From Baylisascaris procyonis (Eukaryota; Nematoda; Chromadorea; Rhabditida; Ascarididae): DNA of 64,000 nt. Where the stretch lies: positions 1,612,001 to 1,676,000 of the forward strand of contig JAZARR010000159.1 of the NCBI GenBank assembly GCA_037389465.1, read 5' to 3'. How positions within the stretch are numbered: the first letter of the stretch is position 1; the number at the start of each line of letters is the position of its first letter. This document shows, piece after piece, positions 12,463 to 25,400 of this stretch. Both the position numbers and the translations under genes were made by a program. The notes beneath the pieces were generated by a model. The model was not told where the DNA came from, did not search any database, and worked only from the letters and a program-made list of their open reading frames with translations.

Positions 12463-15400
12463 ATTTTTTTATATGCGTACTGTTCAGTAATAGATGTGGT
12501 AATATATAAGCTAGTCAACGTTTGATGAATATTTCATCGATTATAATTTCACTTCATCTAAATTCAATTAGCAAAACTTTTTTGCAAATAGAGCCGCTCG
12601 TTTGGTATTAAAAGACAGTCATGGATATGTTCTTCTTTATGCAGCTTCCGTTGTTGCAACTGTTATTCATATGTATTTATTTGTGTCTATACACAAACAC
12701 TGTTTATTACAACGCCTGTGATTTGTGAATTTTGTGTCTATTTTTATTTTCACATATCAGGCGTATAGTTGTTATTTAAATAAAAGCTGTTCGATATTCG
12801 CCCTCATAATCTCGCTATTTGGACAACACATCTGTCTACGAGTGAGTATCCGTCAATATCTTCTTCGCATGTAATAAGCTTTTTTTCATGCCTTACTGCA
12901 TGTCCTTCCCAGCAGCTCCCTAATTTGGAAGGAGATGAAAGGGAAGGGGCTGCATACCGGCCTTGGCTGAGGAATAATCAGCTTAGAAATAGGAAATTGA
13001 AGCTGGAGAAAGCAAATTATGATGAAGCTCGCGATCTCATGCCTGCGGAAAGCAAATGTAGGACTGCGGAGTGGGTATCAGAAAGACGCTTGCTATTTTC
13101 CCACTGGCGTTTAAGGTCTTTTAATGAAGGAGAAGAACACTTATAATGGCATTCAACCTGTTGAAAAAATATAATTATGAGTGTATATTTTGGACGAGAA
13201 CTTAAAATGAGGGTGATTTACTGTTAGTTGCACTGCTTCGTGCCATAGTTTTGAAGTTAGCGTTTGCTCCTTAAGAACCATACATCACATTAGTGGACAG
13301 CTTTCTGATGGCTTATAAAGCTCTCGAATTGTATTTTGGATCGCCGGTCGTCTGAACAGATTTTCAATTTTCGACTAGAAGTAGATGCGGAAATGCTTCA
13401 TTTCTGTACGATTCTGAAAAGAGTGAGCGGAACGGTAAAAGTGAAAGATTTCGAGGGCAAATTAGCAGTGAAAGTGGCATGGGGGGAGGGGAAGGGGAGA
13501 AGGGTAGTTGGGCGTGAATGAAGTGTTCAGCCTGTTCTATTTATGTGAGTCGGAAAAGAAAATGTTGTTCAAAACATCGGAAGTTGGAAGATAGAGCGTT
13601 GAAAGAAGGATAGCTTCACGCACATGTTCACAGCGGATTCATACCGGTGAATGGAACGTTCATCTTCATGACTGTTTTCGCTTTTGTGCCAGCATCGAAG
13701 TCACTTCGCATTAATGGGCGCTCGTGAAGCGTTTCATAATCGACACTGAGGGGAAGGATGGCGGCTAATATTTAGATTACTTTGCGTGGTGGGAGGCACG
13801 GGCATCAATTACGATTGAGATTCCTCGACAGTATTCAAGAGAGGGGAAGGGGGGAATGCAGTTACTCGAACGTCAAGCAGTGAGTTGTGGTGTTCCAGTG
13901 CTTTCACACCACAGCATCAAAGACAAGTTCAGCTGAGACCCCAGGAAGTGGAGCATAGACGCAGAGCAGGCATGTCATCTGCCATCACAAGCACCATGCC
14001 GAAAGTACGAAAACTTTATTGAGCTGGAACATTACGTCACAATGCCCAAAATGTGACTTGCTTGCTGTTTTAGCGTGAAGAGTAGAACACATCGTAGGTA
14101 GAACAGCTTACTACATACATGCTTACCGACTGCACTCGTCTTCTCTAACCCAATTTTGCTGGAAGTCGCTCAAACGCCTCGGTTATTGTGCCGAAGAATG
14201 CCCACACTAGTGGTAAGTATCGAAGAAAGGTCCGTCCGTCCCTTTACTCCAGACGTTCGAAGCTCCCAACTTGTGGAGCGTCGTCACCCACCTGTTCTTC
14301 GTCAACCCCATTAACTGTTCCTAATGTTTAGAATGTTATGTTCAAGCGGTCGCCGATCAAGACGTGATAAAAAAAAGGATTGCACGTCGTCACTGAAGAT
14401 TTCCTGAAAACGACGACGGAACCACAGCGCTCATTTGCGACTTCATTTGCTTGGACGAGGCCGCACTGTCGGCATGATTATCATCTACAATGCTCGCAGG
14501 TGCAACATTTCGTGTGCAAGACATCGTCTCTTGTTTCGTGTTTTCTGTCATGGTTGTCTTCTGAAGGTTGTATTGCTCCTATTGTTACCAGCTGACAATG
14601 GAATTGTGTTCGTAATGTAAGTCATTTCCGCTCTACGCCGGAATCTGCAGTGATCAGAAATTATGGATGAGCACTTAAGGCGCTGCAAATTGTGTTGTGT
14701 TTTTTTACCACCACCATGCTGTGTTGCTTTTTTCTAACCACCAACATCATTCCGAAGTTTTTTTTTCATAATTTAGCAATGAGATAAATCCATCTGATAA
14801 GATTTCAAGTGGTCGACACGAAATTTGGTTTGAGCCGTACAATGCAAAGGTCGACAAGTATTTTCGTTTGAAAATCTGCAAAGGGAACGCATACAGAGAC
14901 CACAAAATTAAACAGAGGAGCGGAGGTAATTGTTTAGTTGTACCTGTGACGTAGGTTATCGGATTATCTGAAGTTTTAGAGTCAACGCTTGAGCGATTCT
15001 GCGAACTTCGATGAACGGTACAGTTAGAACGGAATTATTATTGTGAAAAACAGCGGCTTTCACGCGAACATCTAAAAACTGTTGAGAGGGGTCTACATCG
15101 TCAGCCCTACCGATCCGGTTGTATTTAAGAAAAAAAAAACTGTTTTTGGGCTCCCGACAAACTAGTGGGACTGTTGAAAGGCTTGGCATCTAAAATGCTT
15201 CATCAAAGGAATTGGTGAAAAGTGACGCATGCGAGCGCCCTCATCTCGGCTGGCAAGTCCGATGCGATGATTCGAATTTAATTGCAGTAGGGCAGCAGAT
15301 GTCTTATGCAGCCAACATAAATTATACTTCCTCGTCCAAAAATGAGAATGGAAAAGATCTTTTACGTCGGGGAAGGTCATGCATCATTGAAGTATTGATC

Positions 15401-16428
15401 TCCGTAATATTTCATGTTGTTTGAACACTTTAGGGAGTCAAACGTCCCCTATAAGAGGTCTGGAATCGATACTCATACTGTCGATATAATCTTTCAGCAG
15501 AAGGTCAGACTTTCTCTCAGTGCCCTTGCTATCCATGGATGAGCTCGTCGATGTTGCCGTTCAGCGTTTCCATGGTGATGACAACCGGTGCTCCAGCTGC
15601 ATACGTCTCCCGTGGTATATCTGGCACACTATTGATCTGGTTTTCTTACATTTTTTTGTTAAAACCATTTTAGTGATGATTAGGAAGAAAATTTTAGTGC
15701 CAGCATCGATATATTGCATTTCATGGTGGAATAAACAGGTGAATGTAAGAGTGCTTTTGAGCGCTGCAGTTTTATGAGTCTTTTTTGATGGCTGCTGCTT
15801 AGATCTTTGTTCTTCTAGTGATAGGGGGTTGGCGTGCACAATTACGTTCCTCTGGATATTGTGGACTTTAGTTTAAAAATACAGCATCCTCCAAAGCAGT
15901 TTCCTTAAGAGCTTGAATTGAATAAAGGCAAAAAAAGAGTGAAGTATATAGAATACATTTACCCTATGCGCGCATCTTTCTGAATTAGTAAATGTTAAAG
16001 TATAAAGCCAGTAAATAAAATCATTAAATGACTCACTTTTGAAATAGCCAATTCACACGTAGGAAACACACCCTTCATATTTCTATATGGAATATAATGT
16101 TTTATGTTTCTATGTGCGAAAGTTCATAGTGGCACACTAGCCCGATGCACAATTCAAGCGGGTGTGTTGATTTAATGCAACTGAACGTAATGAAAAAATA
16201 TGTGATTTATGATGCTCTTATGCGTGCTTATAGTTCTATAAGACTTTTTTATATGTATTTAGGAACTAGTCTTTAGGCGATTTTGCAAGTCTGCATTTAC
16301 AAAGCACATTAAAGTAACATTATTTGGCACTGCTAACTATCTTTTTGTGTGTATGTCTGTTTATTACTGTATCCGTATACCTGTCTAGACGGTTGCAACG
16401 TAATGTGCACGAGCAGTGGCCTTTTACG
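12463..16428. other. intergenic stretch, repeats but no gene recognised
   Basis: The 3' flank of paralogue A carries a possible polyadenylation signal at 12779. The region 12900-15430 is a patchwork of short ORFs open on both strands with fluctuating GC, probably old interspersed repeats. No splice-linked exon chain or family was identified. Confidence 0.4.
12779..12784 (+). promoter_or_regulatory. possible polyadenylation signal of paralogue A
   Basis: AATAAA about 320 nt after the stop codon and the first canonical hexamer downstream. The distance is long for a nematode 3' UTR, so the true site may be a variant hexamer nearer the stop. Confidence 0.35.
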
Positions 16429-16809
16429 TCATACTTCATGTTGATTTACGCAATGTAATAAGCCAACTGCGGAAAAAATCACCGTCGTATAAAGTGCAAA
16501 GAATTCGCAAACAGTTTTCATTGATCGGTTTTTCATTTTACTCCAGTCGGATTGTATAAAGTCTCGTTTTTTGCAGAAGATTTGCATCAGCCGTGATATA
16601 AAAGCATTGGTATTATAAATTATTTCCCAGTAACTTTTGAAATTGTTTGGTCGATAATCGATATGCAAAAGCATGCTAGCTTCTTGGGTATGATCTACGC
16701 CATGTTTTGTGGAGAGTGCAGATGATAAGGTGGAATTTATAGGAACAGGATCAGCATTTTTTGGCGAAAATTGGACGCTTTCAGTCGATGGCGCCCCTAT
16801 AAACAACAA
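16429..16809 (-). CDS. hypothetical ORF divergent from the TMEM218-like gene
   Basis: A minus-strand frame stays open for 126 codons plus 4 more up to TAG at 16822-16824, with gene-like codon choice. The first internal ATG (around 16674) would give 81 residues, with the segment SRLMQIFCKKRDFIQSDWSK and a hydrophobic C-terminal helix (FFALYTTVIFSAVGLL). Its 5' end faces the TMEM218-like gene with under 100 bp between them. No splice sites or family were recognised. It may be an exon of a longer gene or a chance frame. Confidence 0.3.
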   Translation of the reverse strand: MLFIGAPSTESVQFSPKNADPVPINSTLSSALSTKHGVDHTQEASMLLHIDYRPNNFKSYWEIIYNTNAFISRLMQIFCKKRDFIQSDWSKMKNRSMKTVCEFFALYTTVIFSAVGLLHCVNQHEV

Positions 16810-16885
16810 TCCTGTTTTCGTCTACAGTGATGTCTCTTTATGTAGACTATCGTTCGCATCGATGTACACGTAAGCTCAGAGAATA

Positions 16886-18971
16886 ATGGGAATCCGAATA
16901 TTCGGACTCGGAGCTGGTGCCATAATTTTGATATTTCTGTGGTCACTCACTCTGGTTCTGTTCGCGGCATGCTTAAAAATTGGCAGAATGTGAGTTTGCT
17001 TTTCAATCACGGATATTCCAAAATTTAACTCATCGAACAGACAACTGCAAATGTTCAGGTTTTTATTTGAATTCGGATTTTCCGAGCAATCCGGGCATTA
17101 GTAAGTTAGGGGCAGCAATTATAGAAACTCAGATTTATTTCGATGAGGGCAGGTTTCTAGACATGTGGGAAGGGGGAGGGGATTCTTGCATTTCTGAAAT
17201 AAAAAAGACATTAATGAGCAGTGCGCGAAACAGAAAAAGAAGTGTAGGGAGCATTCAACGAAGCAAGAAAAGTGATACTGAACACCTAATGGATGAAGAG
17301 CAAAGTTCAATAAACGCGGAAAAAATAGAAAAAGGTTTGGTGGACGTCCAGTAACGTCAGAACAGAATTATCCGAACTCGGACAACACAGGAAACGAGTG
17401 AGCACACTCAAAACATACGAAAAAACTGTTTATTCGCTACAGCTCCAGGTCAACCTACTGGTCGAGATGCCTGCTCCTCGCGGCGTTGAGCAAAAAAGGT
17501 TTAGAATGGCTGAAAAAATCAAAACGGCAGTAGTTGTTGACGTCATTGCAAGTCTTTGGGAGAAATCCCGATTGCAGAAACTGATTGTGACAATCGCCAA
17601 AATTCAGAAGGATCCGATCCAAGAATTCTGAATTTCAATGGCCGCAAATCGAATCGTTTGGACTGTATTCTGATTAATAACTAACGCAGTCTGAATACAT
17701 CTTTAGTCATCCAAACATAAAATTCCGGACACGAATGCTGGTAAAATACGTATTAGGGCTGCAAATAAAGCATTCTTAAGATGCAGGCAAAGCCAAATTC
17801 CTCAAAAATGACGTCATCAGAACTTTGAAGCACCGGAACAGAGAAAAAAGGGCTGCCATTGAAACGATTTCTGGTCGGGAAAATCCAGAATCAGGGCAAA
17901 ATGACTAGAGTACGTCGATGTCTTTAGATTTTGCAACGGGATTACAGTCCAGACTTTGTGTGCAGTAGGCCTGAAGTGTATATGCGAATATCCTTCAAGA
18001 GGCGATCTCGAATGTTACAGTCATAAAATTTGATTCCCTACCATCTTCATCTATCTGTCTCAGCTCGAGCTCTGCTATTTTTATGCGCCCTTTCATAAAT
18101 TTTAGCAAGCGCTTTTAAATCTTTTGAGGCATTCATATTAAATTATTTCATAGAGTCTATGTAGTTCGGTCACTTATTGAAGAAGTTGACTTGTTCCATA
18201 TGACGTTATACTGCTTCGATAATGGGTTCGCCCCTTTGAAGCAAACCTCACCCTTGGGATACCTTATTACTTTTTTGCTGCACACATGACTTTAATGAAA
18301 GTTGATACACATAGGCATGCACGTCTAAGATAGCAGATCCAAAATTTGGCGTTTCACAGCCGAAAAGAAGGTCTCCATGAATAGCCTAACCGTGCATCAG
18401 CATTCCATGCATTTCTTAAAATCTCGCTTGTTTATTTGCAAATATCAGAGCCAATTATTGCATACATTAGATCGGCGATTAAAACGTTCAAAGTTTATGT
18501 GATAGGTTTTATCACACAGGCAGAGCTGCATGTTCGTTTTAACTCCTATTGAAGAAAGCAGCACTCGAGAAAAGTACCACAATTTAGCTATTTTGAGGCC
18601 AGCCAATGAGAAGATACGACAATGGGCTAAAGATGGCTTATGCCACACAAAGTTGATTTTCTCGGAAAGCGCATTACGTAAATTTCAGCATCGGTGCAGT
18701 CGCCACACTTGCACTGGCAGTGTTGATTTCGACGATTCTTCTTGTGTGGCCAAACGCAAGCGCCACGCGGCGAGCTGAGAGTGTTGAGGTGCGTAAGGTG
18801 GACAACGTACTGCTGGCTCGTCTTTCCCTAATAGTTATGCTGAGCATCGTATTGCTCATATCAACGGTTCGATTTTGCCGTTACCACCTCGCGCAATCGT
18901 CCCACACAGCAACTTGGAATTTGAATCGACGCCATTTAAACGATCATTCATTTTCTTCGAGCAAAATTTGA
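16886..18971 (+). CDS. tmem-218: TMEM218-like transition-zone membrane protein
   Basis: Two exons, 16886-16989 and 18689-18971, are joined by a phase-2 intron (donor AAT|GTGAGT, acceptor AAATTTCAG). The splice is 387 nt, giving 128 residues and a stop. The product has three predicted membrane segments: residues about 8-30 (from GLGAG onwards), 36-56 (ending LLVWP) and 77-98 (LARLSLIVMLSIVLLISTV). Between the last two is a polar linker with VEVRKVDN. This order and spacing match TMEM218, known as a small three-pass protein of the ciliary transition zone that works with the MKS module; human TMEM218 has comparable GVGAG, LLLFP and VKIVDD elements (recalled, not searched). An in-frame TAA at 16871-16873 closes the frame upstream. 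The basic His- and Ser-rich C-terminal tail is nematode-specific as far as I can tell. Expression would be expected in ciliated sensory neurons. Confidence 0.82.
16990..18688 (+). other. large intron of the TMEM218-like gene with a long open stretch
   Basis: This 1.7 kb intron stays open for 124 codons from the splice site to TAA at 17354 in one frame, and another 77-codon frame lies at 17398-17631. Both are rich in Lys, Glu and Ser and have no recognised domain. They may be the remains of an inserted element. The rest of the intron shows nothing identifiable. Confidence 0.4.
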
Positions 18972-21549
18972 ACATTGATTGTCAGTTGCTCTCGTTCGCT
19001 GTTGATCTTTGTTGCTTGATGTGCAGTTGACATGTTCATTGGCTTTGTCGATGTGAGCCTGTGCTTCACATCGCTTGCATTGCTTTGCTAGCGCTTCATT
19101 CGCTTCTCTTTCACTACACCGCAATTGCAGTTCACATGCACATCATATTCCACTTTAAATTTCAAGGTTCAATTACGTTTTCACCCCCCTTAATTAATCA
19201 CTATTCGTTCCTTTCAGAGCTTTGTGGTTAGCTGTTATGATATTTTACAGTAGGCAATGGGAAGGGGAACAAATGTCGTTATTGAGTGTGACAAATTATC
19301 TGCGGAACATAAGATTCATTTAGTTACACATCTGATTCGCTTACTGCGGATGATGCGTCTATTCCTCGACTCTGTGTCATATGACTTTCTAGAGATTCAG
19401 CGTTTCTTCCCTCTTATGTGCTCTTGCAAAGTTGCACTCTTTTTCGCGCTGTCCACTGATGCAGATATTCATGCCCTTGAACATTACTGATTACCATTTA
19501 TAATGTTTAGTGCGCAGTAGTACACTTAATAGGAATGTTGGATTGCACTGACCAAGTTTTTCATTCACCTCATAACTTCTCTATTTGTGTGTCGTTTTAT
19601 TTGTATCCCCTTTCCTACAGTCTTTTTACTCTAAAACAACCAAAGTATTCCTCCTGCACCTGCATCAGTCCAGTCCTGTTCATTTTCTCTAAATTTTAGT
19701 CACTATGTCGTAGCTTTAGTTGACGCAATTATTTGGCAGATCAGCGAGAAAGAAAGTGATCGCTATACTAAGGTGGCTGCGAATTTAAAGCACTGTAACG
19801 AGTGACGTACGATTAAAGGCGTTGCTGATAGTGGCTGCCGGCTAAAAGTACGCAATGAGTCATCCGTCAGCCGTTGAGTATACTGCTCCAAAGTTCTGCA
19901 GTGTTCGTATGCCGCTGTTAACGTTCACGCACCTGGAAATGAGTAGTTAATCATTATTAATTTATTCATTATTTATATCGATGATTGTTACCTGTTTATT
20001 CCTCCTTTATAGAGAACATCGTGTTTGCCTACATCGTGGAGGAGCTTTTCTTATTACTTCAAAAACTGATGCTACTCTTAGGTGTTATTCATAATTGCTG
20101 AATTTCAAAAAACTGGTCGACAAAATTTCAAGATAAACTAACACCACTCAAATCGGTACGGTAAACACGCAACGTTGGCCTCATTAAAACTGTGACACTA
20201 AGCTACGAAAAATGCTTCAACGAAAACATTTTTTCTCACTCTCTTCACTCATTATCGATTTTCTTTAAGTGTTCAATGATGTGCTTTACAACCGAGCTTA
20301 CTGTTTAATTCTCTTGTTTTGCTTTCGGTGAATAACAAACAAAGCGACTTAAGTAGGCAATCATAAAACGAGCGTCATTGTAGACTTTCTAAAGTATCTT
20401 GCTAAGTATGCCTTTTGGTATTTAAGGTGTATCTGTTGGTAGCATATGGCCAATGGAATTACTCAACTAGAATTCTTCACAAAAAAGCGACAGCTGTAAA
20501 GTTTGGGCTAATTTTTTTCTGGTAGTAGCGATATTCAGTTGAAATATTGAATGCACATGTTTGGCTACTGATTACGATAACGGTTAATGTATGAACGCGC
20601 TTGTGAAGGCACACTTTGTGCCAGCCGTTGTAGCAAGCATTCACCCCTGCTTTCGTTTTGTTTTTTTTTTTTCAGATGTCCATACGTCGTTTTTCGCATT
20701 TTAGAGGATAGGAGGAAAATATTTGCTCATCTCCCATCAGTTACCATAGTCGAAAATGTCCGACGATGTTTGCGAACGTCGATGCTTTCCATACTCATTT
20801 CATACTATATAGCACACTGTAGTACATACAATGTTAAACCATACTAAACAAGACTCATTAAACCAATCTACACGGCGCATTGCATCAGTCCACACAATAC
20901 AGCATTACCTCACTAATATACCAGGCTATACATTAAACCACACTGAATACCATAGTACTGTATCATAGCACATTTCGGCACATTGTAGCGAAAAGAAAAA
21001 AGCGTTGTTGCGTAATTGTGCGTCGAAGGGCGGAAATACATGATACAAGTTACATTCTGCAAAGAAAGTTAAGCACAGCATGCCATAGTTTAGCACCGAC
21101 TCAAACTAAACTTATAGTTTGTCAAACTTAGGAGTCCGCTTCAACAGAATGAAAAATTTATGAAAGACGAGCCTTGTTTCTTCATCTGGAATATGTGGTC
21201 TGAACCAGCGGAGCGTGCAAGGGCAACATCTTTGCTTATAGTTGCGGTAGTGATCTGCGGTAGTTAACTGAACTCACTCGACGATGAGTAAAGTTGGTTG
21301 CAGTAAATCGCTGGATAAATGTGGCAATTATACATAGATATAGCGTATTATAAACAACATTATTGAGTTGCATCGCTGCAATTGGAATTTGCACAGGTGG
21401 TGTTCAAGCAAAATTAATTCTTACAGTTGAATAAGCATTTCACTCTTCATTTACTGATCTATTAAATGACCATGTAAGTTGGGCGATGAAGCAGCTGTCC
21501 GTTTTTTGTCCTTGAAATTTTTTTTAAAGCAATCAAGCTCTCTCTCTCC

Positions 21550-21551
<2 letters not shown>

Positions 21552-21607
<56 letters not shown>
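21552..21607. repeat. (TA)n microsatellite
   Basis: About 56 bp of pure TA preceded by a short CT run. Confidence 0.97.
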
Positions 21608-21613
<6 letters not shown>

Positions 21614-23639
21614 CAAATCGAGTCGGGTTCACATAGAGAACTCTACTTAATCCTACAATTATAAACGTGAGCTTCCGGTGATGGAAGTTGCTTGGCTGTT
21701 GGAATAGCTTCACAACTGCGACGACTCATTCTAGCTAGTAATTAGCCTCAAAAATGTTCTATTTTCACAGCATTTTCTGTTGCGGCGCTATTTTCACTCA
21801 TAAAAATGAAAGTAAAAATTTCAGGAACAAAACAAGCGTTGTAATGCTTTGAATATATGTTATGATATCACTCAAACGAACAGATGAAAAAAATCCAGTC
21901 ATTTGCGCAAGCAAAGGTGAATGACGGCGTAAGTAAATTACACAATGGAAATCCTATACTATGTATTTCGCACTGCTATTATGGCTTGCTCAATATCAGC
22001 AGTTTAATGATTTAAGCGGAGCGAAGCGCAGTGAAAATTTTCGGAGAATTTATACTCTCAAAAATGCCGACTTCCATGATATCACTGTTCGCAATCGTTT
22101 TTTTATCTAGGAAGCGAGAAGCGATTCCAATCTTTTTGAGGCAATGCTAATACGTCTCGAAATTTCAACTGCTAAGACTTTATTAGTGACACTTGTTTGC
22201 GCTCATGTATCAACGGATGTGAGCCATTTTTTGCTGTCAAGTTATCTATCAAAGTTTTAGGCTGTAACTAATAAAAAGCATCAACTTGGAAAGCGATTTC
22301 ATTTGAGAGCGGTATTTCACGAGAACTCGAAAATCCCGGTGTTTCCGATAATATCATTTCGCGAGAAAGAATGAACCGTATTTAACTTATATCGATCGTA
22401 CGGAACGTATCAGATCCACGCCATCGTTGACTTTATTGAGTTGCTTCATTGGATTTGCCACAGGTGATAGTTCTACTGGAGTTATTTTTGCACTTAAACA
22501 AACGTATCACGCCTGAGTGATTGGTGTGTTTAATTTTATTGTTAATTAGTTGAGCGATGGTGCATTACTCTTGTTTTTGCAATGACAAAACTGCGTTGAG
22601 ACAATGTCTTTTGTGTACATTTGTGTATCAGCAGAACGCTAGCCAGGACCCATTTTCACTGAAGGGAAGGGAGGTTTCTATTAGCGTGCAAATTGAAGAG
22701 AAAGAAAGTTAATTAAATTCCTCGCATGACGAGATTAGCTGGCAAAGTGGGCCAAAATCACCCTCTCTCCCCCCTTCCCTCAAGTCCTCTCCCCCCACAA
22801 ATTTTGGACCTTGAGTTGCGAGCGCTGTTTCCTGAAAAAAATCCCTTGGACACAAACGCAAAGACACATGCCTTGTGAACCTTTCATTTGCTGCTTGAAG
22901 CAAGAAGTGCTTCAACAGATTTTAAACATTTCTTGTGTCATTTCTATCAAATGTTCAGTATGTGGCTCACAACTTCTTTCAAAGCAGTGAAGTTCTTTCT
23001 GCACTCACGCTGCTAATAGTTTATTCGACAGAGGATAATGGAACTTTGCATAAGCTTGTTTGAAGAGTACTTCCACTAATTTTTATAAAACATGAATTTG
23101 AGTGCTACTCAGATAAAAGTTTTTGTCTATTTAGGCAAACAGTACTCTTCACTTTTTATTTGATTGATGCTTCGTACGTTATTCTTATTCTAATCTAACT
23201 GATCGCGTATTGACGGTATGACTCAAACTTTGCCTGCTCGGAACTCTGTTTGGCTTAAGGAGATAGCATTAAAGTTGGCAGCTAGAGAGAAAGGAGGATT
23301 TGTTTGGGTGACGCGTCAGGATTGGCTTTGTCTCAGCCATGCATCGCAAGCCTCTTCTGACCACGTTTTCCTAAGCATGGACAAAAACACTCTCTCCTTT
23401 AGAGCACTGACAGGCTACGCTTTTACCACGAAAGCGGCGTCACTATGTTTCACTGTTTGCTTTGGAAATGCATTGCAACGATTTCTTAGGGCCATGCTTC
23501 TTCATCGAGAGTAGCCCAGCCACGTTTGGTTTGTGAGCATTCAAGCTTTCGCTTTCGATTTTTTTTCGCTTCATTCCACAGCTGAAGCATTATTCGTAAT
23601 TCTGCTGTACGACACGGCCGTCAAAGTAACATATATTGT

Positions 23640-25400
23640 AATGATATTATTGTGACAAAAACTCACAATGCATTTGACCTTGCAATGTTTCGAAGACTTC
23701 ATGCAAACAAAATTGCTTCGGAAGATGCAAAATCATCGCAAGGCGTGATGCATCGAATGATGCAAAGGCCAAGTTCCACAGTCCTTTTTGCTCGTCAAAG
23801 CATCGTATACTTTCGCAAGCGGACATAGTGAAAGATTGCACTGATTCGCGTGAGCTCATGTGCCGTTCACGTGATTATGACGTCGCCGTTAGAGGTATAT
23901 AAGAGTGAAAAACTGCGTTGTATCGGTCTCGTCTAGGAGCTGCGTGTCGGAGTTGTTGTCATTTGAGACGGTAGGTTTGGTAGGATAAGAGTTCGCAAGA
24001 TGACGCCATGATCCAGATCGAGATGAATGGTCGAGGGGTCTATCCACAAATTAACAACCGACCACCGTATCAGTGCGGTTGCAGATAGCACAAAGACAGT
24101 GCGTTCCACCTCACTCCCTTGACCAATTCGTTTTTCGTTGAACATGCCTGGCACCAGTACGACGTACCGTTTCTCGCTCACCTCCAAGCCGGCCGTTCCA
24201 CTGCAACTCGAGTTTAAGCGGGAGGCAAGATTCTGTTGCATCGCAAAAAGCGCGTCACATCGTTCCTTAGACGGAACTGTTCTTCTGGTGGATTGGCCCG
24301 AAAGTGACGTTCAGTGTACCTCAAAGCCTAACATCATTGGCACTCCTCTAGAAAAGACTAAGTTTCCATACAGCTCTATTTCGAATCTGTCGTTCAGTGG
24401 TAGGTTATAGTGAGCCACTGTTTGGAATCGTGCGTGGTGGGGGGGGGGGGGTGGGGGATCGCCTACCTTAATCAGCTCCGGACTATCCTCTTTTCATGAA
24501 CTACAGCCAGGGAAGATGCGCCTTGTTGCGTTCTTTACAGCATGTGAGACATCTTGCTGTTACGTCTGCCTGTCTGGACGTTATTCAGCTGCTCATAATC
24601 AGACGAGTGCAGACTTCTGGATAGGGTCGAGGAGAAAGATCACAGGTCCACAGCGACGAGAAATCTACCATCCTTTGAGAAGGTACCCCAGTATTCGGTG
24701 GCATAACAATTCTTCGCAGGGGTCAAGCAACGGCCAGTATGATGCGGATAAGACGCAGCTTGTTAATTATGTACTTTATTTCTCGTACTACTTGTTCTTT
24801 CGGAAGCTAAAGCTTTTCACTGTAACGGTCCACTGTGCGACAGTTGCGGCACTTGCGAGGTATCAGGTGATGCAAATTTAGTCTTCAGAAGATTGGGAAT
24901 TAAAGGCCGTCTAGTATTTAGTTTAGTCAGAGCGGGCATTTGGATGCGCAGTTGCCATGAGCCATCGTAACGAATTCCTCACACTGGAACCCCAGATTCA
25001 CCAAGAGCTACAGTGGGCTTCTTAACGCTTATCTTTCAAGAACAATTATAATCATCGAGAGTGTTTGACCTAACCAGCTCACGGCTTCATAGGACTACCT
25101 AGCCGGAGAACAGAGAGGAAAGAGGAAGGATTCGCCTAAACTAACCCATTCGCTCCTTTCCGGCAGCGATACCAAAGACCGATTTTTTGCCTCAGACGCT
25201 TCAAAGGACAGGTACCTAAGAGACGAGTACGTATTTTACAGAACTATAAATAATCTTTACTGATGCGCAGGTGAGAAGGGTCGTCGCACAACAGCTGGAG
25301 TTTCTTTGTAGGACCCCCGTGCGATCAACGAGCTTGGTGGTTGCGATTTTCATCTGTTCTGACAACGAGAAGTAAACAGTTCATCTAAAGCCAAGCTGTT
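23640..25400. repeat. candidate interspersed repeat block
   Basis: GC is clearly above the flanks. Frames of 70-121 codons are open on both strands but share no start, splice chain or domain. A G-run of 11 or more sits inside at 24438-24452. The style is that of an old multi-kilobase interspersed element. From memory it resembles blocks recurring in hookworm assemblies, but this is unverified. Confidence 0.35.
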
